Below, piece by piece: positions 7,827 through 15,480 of a DNA stretch of 37,069 nt. The DNA lies in NCBI GenBank assembly GCA_024274785.1, contig JAJSAM010000055.1, positions 1 to 37,069 on the forward strand, written 5' to 3'. Both the position numbers and the translations under genes were made by a program. The notes under the pieces are model-generated. The model searched no databases. It worked only from the letters and a program-made list of their open reading frames with translations, and was not told the DNA's origin. This DNA comes from Planctomycetota bacterium. Its GTDB lineage: Bacteria > Planctomycetota > JAJSAM01. The stretch's first letter is position 1, and every line of letters starts with the position of its first letter.

Positions 7827-7857
7827 GGTTATGTTTCCGCGCCACGGAGGGACAGTC

Positions 7858-8721
7858 ATGACCGAGAACCGGATCAACCGCATCATCGTCGTCGGCGCCG
7901 GCACCATGGGCCACGGGATCGCGCAGACCGCCGCCGCCGCGGGCTGCGAAGTCACCCTTTGCGACATCAGCGAGGGAGTCGTCTCAGCCGGAATCGGGAA
8001 GATCAGGGCGAGTCTCGAGAAGCGCGTTGCGGGGGGGAAGCTCGGGGCGGAGGTGGCCGGGGAGACGCTCTCCCGCATCCGCACCGGCACCGATCCGGTC
8101 GCCCTGCTCGAGGGCGTGGACCTGGTGGTGGAGGCGATCCCGGAGCGGATCGAGCTGAAGCGCGACCTCTTTTCCCGGTTGGACGCCGCTGCGGCCGATG
8201 CCACCATTCTCGCCACCAATACCTCCTCCCTGCCGGTTACGGAGATCAGCAGGGCCACGGGTCGCGCAGACCGCGTCGCCGGCGCCCACTTCTTCAACCC
8301 GGTGCCGGCGATGCCGCTGCTGGAACTGGTCCGGGCCGACGGGACTTCCGAGGCCACCATCGACGCTCTGCGATCGTTCGGTGAAGCCCTCGGCAAGCAG
8401 GTCATCGTGGTGAACGATACCCCGGGTTTTGCCACGAGCCGCCTCGGCGTGACCCTCGGCCTCGAGGCGATGCGCATGCTCGAGCAGGGCGTGGCCAGTG
8501 CCGAGGATATCGACCGGGCCCTCGAACTCGGCTACCGGCACCCGATGGGACCATTGAAGCTCACCGACCTGGTGGGCCTGGATGTTCGCCTGAACATCGC
8601 CGAGCACCTGCATCGGGAACTGGGCGGCGACCAGTACGCGCCGCCGGAGATTCTCAGGCAATACGTGGCGGATGGACGGCTCGGAAAGAAGGTCGGACGT
8701 GGGTTCTATGAGTGGGAGTGA
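7858..8721 (+). CDS. 3-hydroxyacyl-CoA dehydrogenase (3-hydroxybutyryl-CoA dehydrogenase type)
   Basis: A 287-residue monofunctional 3-hydroxyacyl-CoA dehydrogenase. The N-terminal Rossmann domain has VVGAGTMGHGIAQ (11-23). It is followed by EAIPE, TNTSSLPVTEI and the catalytic-histidine segment AHFFNPVPAMPLLELV, then the helical C-terminal domain with GPLKLTDLVGLD. It oxidises a (3S)-hydroxyacyl-CoA with NAD. Here 3-hydroxypimeloyl-CoA from BamA is a natural candidate, feeding the thiolase. The start is chosen at the ATG preceded by GGAGGG. Upstream in-frame codons lack a ribosome site and would run into the palindrome. Confidence 0.9.
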   Translation: MTENRINRIIVVGAGTMGHGIAQTAAAAGCEVTLCDISEGVVSAGIGKIRASLEKRVAGGKLGAEVAGETLSRIRTGTDPVALLEGVDLVVEAIPERIELKRDLFSRLDAAAADATILATNTSSLPVTEISRATGRADRVAGAHFFNPVPAMPLLELVRADGTSEATIDALRSFGEALGKQVIVVNDTPGFATSRLGVTLGLEAMRMLEQGVASAEDIDRALELGYRHPMGPLKLTDLVGLDVRLNIAEHLHRELGGDQYAPPEILRQYVADGRLGKKVGRGFYEWE

Positions 8722-8991
8722 GCCGCCGGAGGAATGAAGCGGCAAAGTGCGAAGCCGGGTGCGGTTGCACTCTGTCGCAAGAGGGGATCCAACCGTGCGG
8801 GCGGGACTCGGGATGATCGGGGAGATGATCTCCCGGTCGCACGTCAGGTGGCATTCGGCAGCCGTTTCCGAGGCTGTCGCGGCCGCGCTGTGGATTCTTC
8901 CCGGAAAAATGCAAAGTTGTGGCCGGGATTTTCCATATATCCCATGAACAGTGTGCGTTTCCGGCTGTTGGGGCCGGTGGGAGATGGTTTC

Positions 8992-9705
8992 ATGAAGATT
9001 GCAGCCGTAAGTCTGGTTGTGGTGCTGGCTCTCGGGAGCGTCGCGTACGCCGACTGGGTCCGTGCGTCCTCGGTGCAGGACTGGGTGACCGACAACCTCG
9101 ATGGAACCTGGACCTACAGGTACGAACTTTCGAACGACAGCTATTGGGTGGGGGACAACTTGCCTGAAACGGGAACGGCGCCCGTCATCGTCGACTGGGA
9201 ACTTCCGTACTTCCCCGACGCTCAAATCACCGACATCAGGGTTCCTCTCTTCAATGGTGAATTTGATCCCGGTTGGGAATACACCATCGAGGACATCGGC
9301 GTTGCAAATGTCATCACCGGGTGGGGCGGAGTTGCGGCGTGGCAGACCCCCGGCGACGCCTGGTATCAGGGGCCGACCAGTCCCTACACTACCGTGGGAC
9401 AGGTCCTGCACTGGTATGCCGACTTCGACGACAATCGGAGGCCCTTCGTCCTGTTCCCTAGTGACTCCTTGTACGGTTTCGGTTTCACCGCTCCGTTCGA
9501 GCCCACCGATGCACCCTACCAGGCCTCGTGGTCGAACCTGCCGGTCCGGACCGGCGACCCCCTGTTCCCGGGAGGCGTGCCGGGTTCACCCTTGACTCTC
9601 GGTGGAGCCCGCGTCGTTCCGCTGCCGTCCGCGGCTCTGATGGGGCTCGGTCTGCTTGGCGTTCTCGGAGCGGCGGTACGGCTCCGGAGGCGCAAGGCGG
9701 CGTAG
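8992..9705 (+). CDS. Secreted protein with PEP-CTERM-type (VPLPS) sorting signal
   Basis: A 237-residue exported protein. The signal peptide is about residues 1-19 (MKIAAVSLVVVLALGSVAYA). The mature part is rich in Trp, Tyr, Asp and Pro and is not a recognised enzyme. The C-terminus has the PEP-CTERM layout: VPLPSAALMGL, a hydrophobic segment and a final RLRRRK cluster, the signal read by exosortase/EpsH systems in Gram-negative bacteria. No exosortase is in the window. The start is at the ATG with GGGAGA ahead. The 270-base gap upstream (8722-8991) shows no gene or clear sigma-54 site. A hairpin terminator follows, so it is a single-gene unit. Confidence 0.85.
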   Translation: MKIAAVSLVVVLALGSVAYADWVRASSVQDWVTDNLDGTWTYRYELSNDSYWVGDNLPETGTAPVIVDWELPYFPDAQITDIRVPLFNGEFDPGWEYTIEDIGVANVITGWGGVAAWQTPGDAWYQGPTSPYTTVGQVLHWYADFDDNRRPFVLFPSDSLYGFGFTAPFEPTDAPYQASWSNLPVRTGDPLFPGGVPGSPLTLGGARVVPLPSAALMGLGLLGVLGAAVRLRRRKAA

Positions 9706-9732
9706 AGGAAACCCTGTAGCCCCTGATGGATC

Positions 9733-9767
9733 AACCACCCGGACCTGCTGACTGGTCCGGGTGGTTT
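9733..9767 (+). terminator. Intrinsic terminator after the PEP-CTERM gene
   Basis: AACCACCCGGACC (9733-9745) and GGTCCGGGTGGTT (9754-9766) form a perfect 13-bp stem with an 8-base loop, ending in TTT. It lies 28 bases after the stop codon. Confidence 0.85.
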
Positions 9768-9782
9768 CGATTCCACCCTGAG

Positions 9783-9814
9783 GGCCCGTCTGGAAAGAGG
9801 CCCGTCTGGAAAGG
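9783..9814 (+). repeat. Tandem duplication of a 16-mer
   Basis: GGCCCGTCTGGAAAGA is followed directly by the same unit with only the last base changed. It lies in the gene-free stretch between the PEP-CTERM gene and the thiolase. Confidence 0.85.
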
Positions 9815-9965
9815 ATCGTGTCACCCTCGCCGGCGCGCGCAGTCCGCGCCTTCGATGGCCGGACCGCGTGCCGTTCCGGCGCCGGCAGGGCAACCGTGGG
9901 CGGAGTGGCGTGGTGACGGGTCGGGACGGCGCCAGACCCTCCGATGGCGCCCCGTGGTCCTGACC

Positions 9966-10139
9966 GGGCCTCAGGGGCCGCGCAAGAATAACTACGGGAT
10001 TCGAGGGCAGCCGCATCCCGCCCAGCCGCATTGCTCGTCTGTTGAAACCAGTAAGGTTGCGCCCTCCTCGCGCCTTGCTGGGCGGGCGCATCAGCGCTCT
10101 CCGTCCTGCGAAGTTATTCTTGCGCTGCCCCTCAGTCCC
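9966..10139. mobile_element. MITE-like inverted-repeat element (no transposase)
   Basis: The 426-base gap 9706-10131 holds no gene. It contains a terminator, a tandem duplication and this element. Its ends, 9966-9993 and 10112-10139, are inverted repeats matching at 25 of 28 positions, with a perfect inner 14 bases (GCGCAAGAATAACT). Inside, CCCGCCCAGC (10017-10026) and GCTGGGCGGG (10077-10086) form a second, nested inverted repeat. The right end covers the stop codon and last residues of the thiolase. No target-site duplication is evident. It may be a MITE remnant or a large folded 3' structure of the thiolase transcript. Confidence 0.5.
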
Positions 10140-11310
10140 GCTCGAACAGCATCGCCATGCCCATGCCGCCCGACACACAGAGCGTTGCCAGGCCCCGCTT
10201 CGCGTTCTGCCGCTCCATCTCGTGCAGGAGCGTCACGCAGATGCGCGTACCGGTGCAGCCGATGGGGTGGCCGAGGGCGATGGCGCCGCCGTTCACGTTC
10301 GTCTTCTCGAGATCGAACTTCAGTTCCCGGTGACAGGCGATGAACTGGGCGGCGAATGCCTCGTTCAACTCGATCAGGTCGATGTCGTCGAAGGTCAGGC
10401 CGGTCTTCCCGAAAAGCTGCCTCACCGCGGGGACCGGGCCGATGCCCATGATCGCCGGGTCCACGCCGGCCACCGACCACCCCGTGATGCGGGCCATCGG
10501 TGTGACGTCGAGCCTCTCCGCGGCTTCCTTCGACATGACGATCATGGCCGCCGCGCCGTCGGTGATGCCGGAGGAGTTGCCGGCGTGCACCGTGCCGTTC
10601 TCCTTGAACACCGCGGGGAGCTTGCCCAGCCCCTCGATCGTGGCGTTGTCGCGCGGGTGCTCGTCCTTATCGACGATCTTCGGGCCCTTGCGGCTCGGAA
10701 TCTCCACCGGGAAGGTCTCGGCCTCGAAGAGGCCCTTTTCCCGGGCCGCCTGGCAGCGATGCTGGCTCTCGACCGCATGCGCGTCCTGCTCGGCCCGGTC
10801 GATGTCGTACTGTTCGGCGAGCGTCTCCGCGGTCATCCCCATCTTCTGGTTGGTGAGGGGGCAGATGAACCCGTCCTTGAACATGCCGTCCACCACTTCG
10901 GAGTTGCCGAGACGGTAGCCCCACCGGGCGTTCATGAGGTAGTAGGGCATGTTCGACATCGACTCGGTGCCGCCCACCAGCGCGACCTCGTAGTTGCCCA
11001 TCTGGATGTCCTGCCATGCGAGCTGGATCGCCTTCAGGGAGGAGGCGCACGCCATGTTCAGGGTCATGCCGGGGCGCTCGAACGGCACGCCCGCGCGTAC
11101 CGCGATCTGCCGACCGGGATTGGTGCCGTTCGCCACCTGACGGCCCTGGCCGAAGATCGCCTGCTCCACCTCGGCGGGGTCGATGCCCGCTCGAGTGATC
11201 GACTCCTTTGCGGCCAGAATCCCGAGGTCCACGGCGGAAAGCGGAGTGAAAGATCCCCCGTATCGGCCGATCGGTGTACGTACGACTCCCGCAACGACGA
11301 CTTCGCGCAT
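10132..11310 (-). CDS. Acetyl-CoA acyltransferase / thiolase
   Basis: A 392-residue thiolase II-type enzyme with nucleophile C88 (NMACASS), H348 (GHPIGCTG) and the second cysteine C378 (CVSGGMGMA). It catalyses thiolytic cleavage of 3-oxoacyl-CoA or the reverse condensation. In this context it would cleave 3-oxopimeloyl-CoA to glutaryl-CoA and acetyl-CoA, though a general acetoacetyl-CoA role is also possible. The last residues (LFERD) depart from the usual ending and coincide with one end of an inverted-repeat element. A near copy of the had operator lies 53 bases upstream of the start, tying it to the catabolic regulon. Confidence 0.93.
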   Translation of the reverse strand: MREVVVAGVVRTPIGRYGGSFTPLSAVDLGILAAKESITRAGIDPAEVEQAIFGQGRQVANGTNPGRQIAVRAGVPFERPGMTLNMACASSLKAIQLAWQDIQMGNYEVALVGGTESMSNMPYYLMNARWGYRLGNSEVVDGMFKDGFICPLTNQKMGMTAETLAEQYDIDRAEQDAHAVESQHRCQAAREKGLFEAETFPVEIPSRKGPKIVDKDEHPRDNATIEGLGKLPAVFKENGTVHAGNSSGITDGAAAMIVMSKEAAERLDVTPMARITGWSVAGVDPAIMGIGPVPAVRQLFGKTGLTFDDIDLIELNEAFAAQFIACHRELKFDLEKTNVNGGAIALGHPIGCTGTRICVTLLHEMERQNAKRGLATLCVSGGMGMAMLFERD

Positions 11311-11362
11311 GACTTCCTCCCGGACAGCGGATCAATGGTCCCGAGAGGCTAGCGAGTCCATC

Positions 11363-11382
11363 AGTCGAACGCTAGTTCGAAG
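11363..11382 (-). promoter_or_regulatory. Near-palindrome upstream of thiolase, copy of had operator
   Basis: AGTCGAAC-GCTA-GTTCGAAG has 6-bp perfect arms and the same 4-base spacer as the palindrome before had. One arm matches the had arm over seven bases, GTTCGAA. It lies 53 bases before the thiolase start, close to the 51-base spacing at had. Confidence 0.5.
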
Positions 11383-11475
11383 TGGATCTGAGGGGCGGTG
11401 CTCTTTGGCGATCAGGACGGTGGGCGGTTTGACGGCACAGGCGGGACTACCGGGGACGGTGTGGCATTGAGTGTG

Positions 11476-11493
11476 GTCGGGCCGGCGCCCGAC
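11476..11493 (-). terminator. GC-rich hairpin downstream of thiI
   Basis: GTCGGGC-CGGC-GCCCGAC is a perfect 7-bp stem with a tetraloop, about 47 bases past the thiI stop. No U-rich tail follows, so its function as a terminator is uncertain. Confidence 0.35.
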
Positions 11494-11539
11494 CCTCTGA
11501 TCGCCGTGAGAACCCCATCTCGGAGGGTGCCGCGACGGG

Positions 11540-12757
11540 TCAGGTGCGATCCTCTCCTGGCTTGCGTTGGGTACCCCGCGGATCGAAGTGGTGGAGTTCA
11601 CGTGCGGCGAGGGCGACCTCGACACCGTGGTCCACGTCGAACTGCTCCGTCGCGAGAACCTCCTCGAGCCTCGCCCGCGTCTCCGGATGTTTGGCCACGA
11701 GGAACGAACAGCAGTCTTCGTGCGGCTGGATGGAGATCTCGTAGGTGCCGATGGCCCTCGCCCGATTGATAATCTCGATCTTGCTGGCGCCGGCCAGCGG
11801 ACTGTAGACCGGCCAGTCGACGCCGTGGCGGATCGCCCGGAGATTCTCGAGCGTCTGGCTCGCCACCTGCCCGACGGAATCGCCGGTGACGAAGCCCAGC
11901 CCGCGGACCTCCTCCCGGATCCGCTCCGCGATGCGGAACATCATCCGACGGTAGACGATCATCCGGAACTTCGCGGGGACGACCATCACGATCTCCCGCT
12001 GCAACTCTTCGAAGGGAACGATGGTCAGGTTCAACGGGCCGTGGAAGAGGGACAGGCGCTCCGCCAGCGCCTTGATCTTCTTCGCCACGCGATTCGTCGA
12101 GATGGACCGATTGAGGAAGTGCACGAGGTGGATGCGGCACCCGCGGAGCATCATCTGCAGGGCGGCGACCGGCGAGTCGATCCCACCCGACAACAGCGCA
12201 ATCAGGGTCCCCTGGGTTCCCACCGGGAGGCCCCCGAGCCCCTCGTGCCGATCCCAGTGTACGTAGGCGCGGGTCTTGTCGATCTGCACGCCGTAGGTCA
12301 CCTCCGGATGACCGAGGGAGACCTTGCGTCCCATCGCTTCGACCACCGCCGCGCCCACCTCCCGGTTCACTTCCGGGGATTTCATCGGGAACTGCTTGTG
12401 GGAGCGGCTGGTGGTGACGCGAAAGGTCGTGTCCGGATGCTGCGAAGCCATGGCCACCACGGTTTTCGTGATGGCTTCGAAGTCCGGCTCGAGAGACAGC
12501 GCCGGCGCGAACCAGGCCAGGCCCGGCACGCGGCCGAGACCGTCGAGGATCGCCTCGAGGTCCGCGCCCTTTCGAAGTGCCGCGCTCAGGCGGCCCGACT
12601 CGCGGCGAATACTCCCGATCCCGTACTGTCCCACTGCACCGGCCACGTTGCGGGAGAGCTTCTCCTCGAAGGTCCTGCGATTCCCTCCCTTGGTACCGAT
12701 CTCGGCATAGTGGAGGACGATCCGATCGTACGGCTTCTGGGGCGATGGGGTGTCCAT
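11540..12757 (-). CDS. thiI: tRNA 4-thiouridine synthase / thiamine sulfur-transfer protein
   Basis: A 405-residue ThiI. It has an N-terminal ferredoxin-like and THUMP RNA-binding region (about 1-170, with SRSHKQFPMKSPEVNREVG), then the ATP-pyrophosphatase PP-loop SGGIDSPVA (190-198) and the conserved GDSVGQVASQTLENL. It adenylates uridine-8 of tRNA and inserts sulfur. In many bacteria it also feeds thiazole synthesis. It ends without a rhodanese domain, as in the shorter Bacillus-type proteins, so sulfur must be delivered by a cysteine desulfurase. The IscS encoded about 3 kb away is a natural donor. A CC pair (EDCCSFL) follows the ATPase core. It stands alone on this strand. Confidence 0.93.
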   Translation of the reverse strand: MDTPSPQKPYDRIVLHYAEIGTKGGNRRTFEEKLSRNVAGAVGQYGIGSIRRESGRLSAALRKGADLEAILDGLGRVPGLAWFAPALSLEPDFEAITKTVVAMASQHPDTTFRVTTSRSHKQFPMKSPEVNREVGAAVVEAMGRKVSLGHPEVTYGVQIDKTRAYVHWDRHEGLGGLPVGTQGTLIALLSGGIDSPVAALQMMLRGCRIHLVHFLNRSISTNRVAKKIKALAERLSLFHGPLNLTIVPFEELQREIVMVVPAKFRMIVYRRMMFRIAERIREEVRGLGFVTGDSVGQVASQTLENLRAIRHGVDWPVYSPLAGASKIEIINRARAIGTYEISIQPHEDCCSFLVAKHPETRARLEEVLATEQFDVDHGVEVALAARELHHFDPRGTQRKPGEDRT

Positions 12758-12838
12758 GCCCGGATGATAGACACAACCCTTCCGGCTTCCTGCTTCTTAT
12801 TTCTCGCCGGCTGACCGATAGGGGATCGGAGGAAGATC

Positions 12839-13891
12839 TTGCCGATCGTTACCCAGCAGACCGACGGTTTCTTCGAATCACACTGGCGGCCCGACCGGCC
12901 CGTGCGGTTGCGGCTTCTCACTGGTGTTGCATCGGTTGCCGGGGTGGGACTGCTGTTCACTCCCGCGTTCTTCAGCGAGTGGGGATCCGGGTTGTCCCTG
13001 GCCTTCCTGGTGACCATCGAGTTGCTGCTGCTCCGGGCCGGATTCCGTCTGCTGCGGGAGGGCTCCGGGCATGACTACCGGTGCATTCGAATCCACGTGG
13101 CTTCGGGAGAGATGGAACTTCGGCGCGGCCGCGGACCGTTCTCCGCCACGCGCGCACTCGGGGCCGTTGAGATCGAGTGCCTCGTGCTCGGCCTCGGTGG
13201 TGAGGCGGCGGCGTTCGCGCTCACCGCCATCACCCGGGGCGGGCCTCCCGTCACGCTCATTCCCGGCGACAGTGACGAGGCGGGCTGTCGTGAACTGGCA
13301 CTGACCCTGGCCCAGGGGATGGGCGTGCCTCTGCTCGACCGCCGCTATCCCGATCCGGAGGGCCAGAAGGACGCTCCGGTTCGCGTGGGATGCACCGGGG
13401 ACGGCCGGCGAACGGTCTATCGCTGGTGCTACCGCGATCGTTTCCACCCCCGGCTCGTGCTCCTCGGCCTGGGGATCGTGGCCGCGCTCTCGAGTGTGCT
13501 GCCTCTCCTCGCCAGGGAGACCGGCGCCGCCATGATCCTGCCCGCGGTGCTCGACACGCTGCTCGCCCTCGGGCTGGCCGTCCACACCTTCGCGTCTCTC
13601 ACCGAGCGCCGGATGATCCTGCGCAACGACGCCCTGCGGGTCGAGCGACAGCTTGGCCCCATGCCCCTTCTGCAGCGATTGATCGATTTCGATTCTCTCG
13701 CCGGCATCGTCGTGCTACGAAAAGGGGCGTGGTGCGCCGTTTTCCTGCGACTGGCCGGGGGCCGGACCGGGGTCGCTCTCCCCTTCGAGGAGTTCGAAGT
13801 GGCGGCCTGGCTCAAAGCGACCCTCGAGGGCGCGGTACACGGAGTGGGCCGGCGTCGCGTCGCGGCGATCCGACCCGGCGGCGCCGACTGA
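12839..13891 (+). CDS. Unknown multi-pass membrane protein
   Basis: Not recognised. The 350-residue product has about four membrane segments in two hairpin pairs (roughly 25-45 and 50-70, then about 200-220 and 230-255). Each pair is followed by a soluble strand-rich stretch of similar character (RIHVASGEMELRRG and LRNDALRVERQLG). The two halves may therefore be an internal duplication, resembling bacterial PH-like membrane proteins. The start is a TTG with GGAGGA eight bases upstream. It is followed after seven bases by the deacetylase-fold gene, suggesting co-transcription. Function unknown. Confidence 0.65.
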   Translation: MPIVTQQTDGFFESHWRPDRPVRLRLLTGVASVAGVGLLFTPAFFSEWGSGLSLAFLVTIELLLLRAGFRLLREGSGHDYRCIRIHVASGEMELRRGRGPFSATRALGAVEIECLVLGLGGEAAAFALTAITRGGPPVTLIPGDSDEAGCRELALTLAQGMGVPLLDRRYPDPEGQKDAPVRVGCTGDGRRTVYRWCYRDRFHPRLVLLGLGIVAALSSVLPLLARETGAAMILPAVLDTLLALGLAVHTFASLTERRMILRNDALRVERQLGPMPLLQRLIDFDSLAGIVVLRKGAWCAVFLRLAGGRTGVALPFEEFEVAAWLKATLEGAVHGVGRRRVAAIRPGGAD

Positions 13892-13898
13892 GGGCAAG

Positions 13899-14807
13899 AT
13901 GACCCGGCGACCGATCGTCTATTGTTCCGCGTATGGCTTCGCGTGGCCCGGCCACGTATTTCCCACCGGGAAGTACCGGGGGGTGGCCGACACTCTCCGG
14001 GAGAGTGGCGTCGCCCATGTTTTCCACGAGCCCGTTCCGGCCACCCGTGACGAACTTCTGACCTGCCACCACGCCACCTACCTCGACCGGTTGGAAGGCA
14101 TTGTACGCGGCGAATTGCCCTGGGATCCACGGTTCGAGGTTCCGGTGGACCACGCGGTGCTCGACGCGTTCAAGCTCTCCGCCGGAGGGACCATCAAGGC
14201 GGCGCGCCTGGCGATGGAACATGGTCGGGCGATCAACGTGGGTGGCGGGTTTCATCACGCCTACCCGAGCCACGGAGAGGGGTTCTGCCTGCTGAACGAC
14301 GTGGTTGTGGCGGCGAAGGTCGTCCTCGATGAGGGGCTCGCGGAGCGCGTCCTCGTCGTGGATCTGGACGTGCACCAGGGGAACGGGACGGCGGTCGCCG
14401 CGCAGGGAGACGATCGCATCTTCACGTTCTCGCTGCACCAGGAGAACAACTACCCGGCGAAGGAGAAGTCCGACCTCGACGTGGGGCTTGCCGACTTCGC
14501 GGGAGACGGAATGTACCTCGGCGCGCTCCGGGATGCCCTCGGTGAGATCGACCGCCGCTTCGCCCCGGACCTGCTCTTCTACCTGGCCGGCGCCGACCCC
14601 TTCGAGCACGATCGTCTGGGCGGTCTGAAGGTGAGCATGGACGGCCTGGCCGCGAGGGACCGGATGGTCTTCGACTTCGCGGAGGAACAGGGTGCCCCGA
14701 TCGTCGCGACCCTGGCCGGAGGCTACGCGGTCCGGGAGGAAGATGTGGTGGCTATCCACGTGAAGACGATCGAGGAACTGCTCCGCCGCGACCGGGCGGG
14801 AGAGTGA
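13899..14807 (+). CDS. Histone deacetylase-fold (arginase/deacetylase superfamily) hydrolase
   Basis: A 302-residue zinc hydrolase of the HDAC/acetoin utilisation/acetylpolyamine family. Active-site elements are GGGFHHAYPSHGEGFC (H119, H120), the zinc-binding DLDVHQGNGT (D157, H159) and AGADPFEHD (D233), followed by GGY. The short length and motifs are closest to the class IV (HDAC11-like) bacterial group. Bacterial members remove acetyl or longer acyl groups from lysine, polyamines or small amides. The substrate here is unknown. It is probably co-transcribed with the preceding membrane-protein gene and converges on the Fe-S carrier gene. A GC hairpin separates them. Confidence 0.9.
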   Translation: MTRRPIVYCSAYGFAWPGHVFPTGKYRGVADTLRESGVAHVFHEPVPATRDELLTCHHATYLDRLEGIVRGELPWDPRFEVPVDHAVLDAFKLSAGGTIKAARLAMEHGRAINVGGGFHHAYPSHGEGFCLLNDVVVAAKVVLDEGLAERVLVVDLDVHQGNGTAVAAQGDDRIFTFSLHQENNYPAKEKSDLDVGLADFAGDGMYLGALRDALGEIDRRFAPDLLFYLAGADPFEHDRLGGLKVSMDGLAARDRMVFDFAEEQGAPIVATLAGGYAVREEDVVAIHVKTIEELLRRDRAGE

Positions 14808-14873
14808 GGGCGTGAGAGCCGCAATTGCCGGACTCCAGGCCATCCGCCCGGAAATACGCGGCCGTTTCGGAGG

Positions 14874-14894
14874 GCGGCGCCCCGTCGGCGCCGC
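14874..14894. terminator. Hairpin between convergent genes
   Basis: GCGGCGCC-CCGTC-GGCGCCGC gives a perfect 8-bp stem between the deacetylase-fold gene and the convergent A-type carrier gene. It has no T tract, so it is a weak terminator call. Confidence 0.45.
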
Positions 14895-14940
14895 GATGGT
14901 CCCGGCGCATTCGCCTTCCCCGGCAGCATGACCCCGTGAT

Positions 14941-15267
14941 CTACGTGTGGAAGCTCTCGCCGCAGCCGCAGCTTCCCGTTGCGTTCGGGTTGTTGAACGT
15001 GAAGGAAGCGCCCATCAGGGTCTCCTTCCAGTCCATTTCCACGCCGGCCAGGTAGAGGTCACTCTTGCCGTCCACGTAGACCTTCACGCCGTGCTGCTCG
15101 TAGACCTTGTCGTCGGGGTTGGCGCCATCCGCGATGTCGAGCTCATAGCTGAGACCGGAACAGCCCCCCGCGACGACCCGGACGCGGAGCCCCGGATCCG
15201 AAAGTCCTTCCTTCGCCTTGATCAGGTCCCTGACCCGATCCGCAGCCTTCTCGCTCAGCGTCAACAT
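14941..15267 (-). CDS. iscA: A-type iron-sulfur carrier protein (IscA/ErpA family)
   Basis: A 108-residue HesB-family protein with the three cluster cysteines in standard places: C36 (GGCSGLSYE) and C100/C102 (CGCGESF). A-type carriers accept clusters from the scaffold and pass them to target enzymes. The gene lies divergently next to iscS rather than between iscU and hscB as in enterobacteria, so the IscA-versus-ErpA label is by convenience. It shares a 213-base divergent control region with iscS. No clear IscR-type site was found there and no iscR gene is present. Confidence 0.85.
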   Translation of the reverse strand: MLTLSEKAADRVRDLIKAKEGLSDPGLRVRVVAGGCSGLSYELDIADGANPDDKVYEQHGVKVYVDGKSDLYLAGVEMDWKETLMGASFTFNNPNATGSCGCGESFHT

Positions 15268-15480
15268 GATCTGCTCCTCAGCGCTGCGGCGGCCCGGTCG
15301 AACGCGCTCCGGCTACCGCAAAGGTCCATTCCTGATTTCGCCATCCGGTCCGCAAGGCGTTGCGTTCCAGCGGATTTGTGCCGTTTCTCCGGCTCAAAAT
15401 TTCGAATCTGCTTCGTAATCCGGACAATAAGGTAAAGTATTCAGCTCGCAAAGGAATTCGAGTTGGTGAAGGGAGTAAAC

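Noticed and set aside
8854..8880. Possible sigma-54 promoter (TGGCA near 8850) for the PEP-CTERM gene
   Set aside because: The GG-to-GC spacing is one base off and the -12 element is poor.
7984..9411. Long reverse-strand open frame opposite the 3-hydroxyacyl-CoA dehydrogenase and PEP-CTERM genes
   Set aside because: Composition is that of an antisense frame in GC-rich DNA; both forward genes are well supported.
15268..15480. IscR-type operator between iscA and iscS
   Set aside because: No match to the known Rrf2/IscR palindromes could be found by eye.
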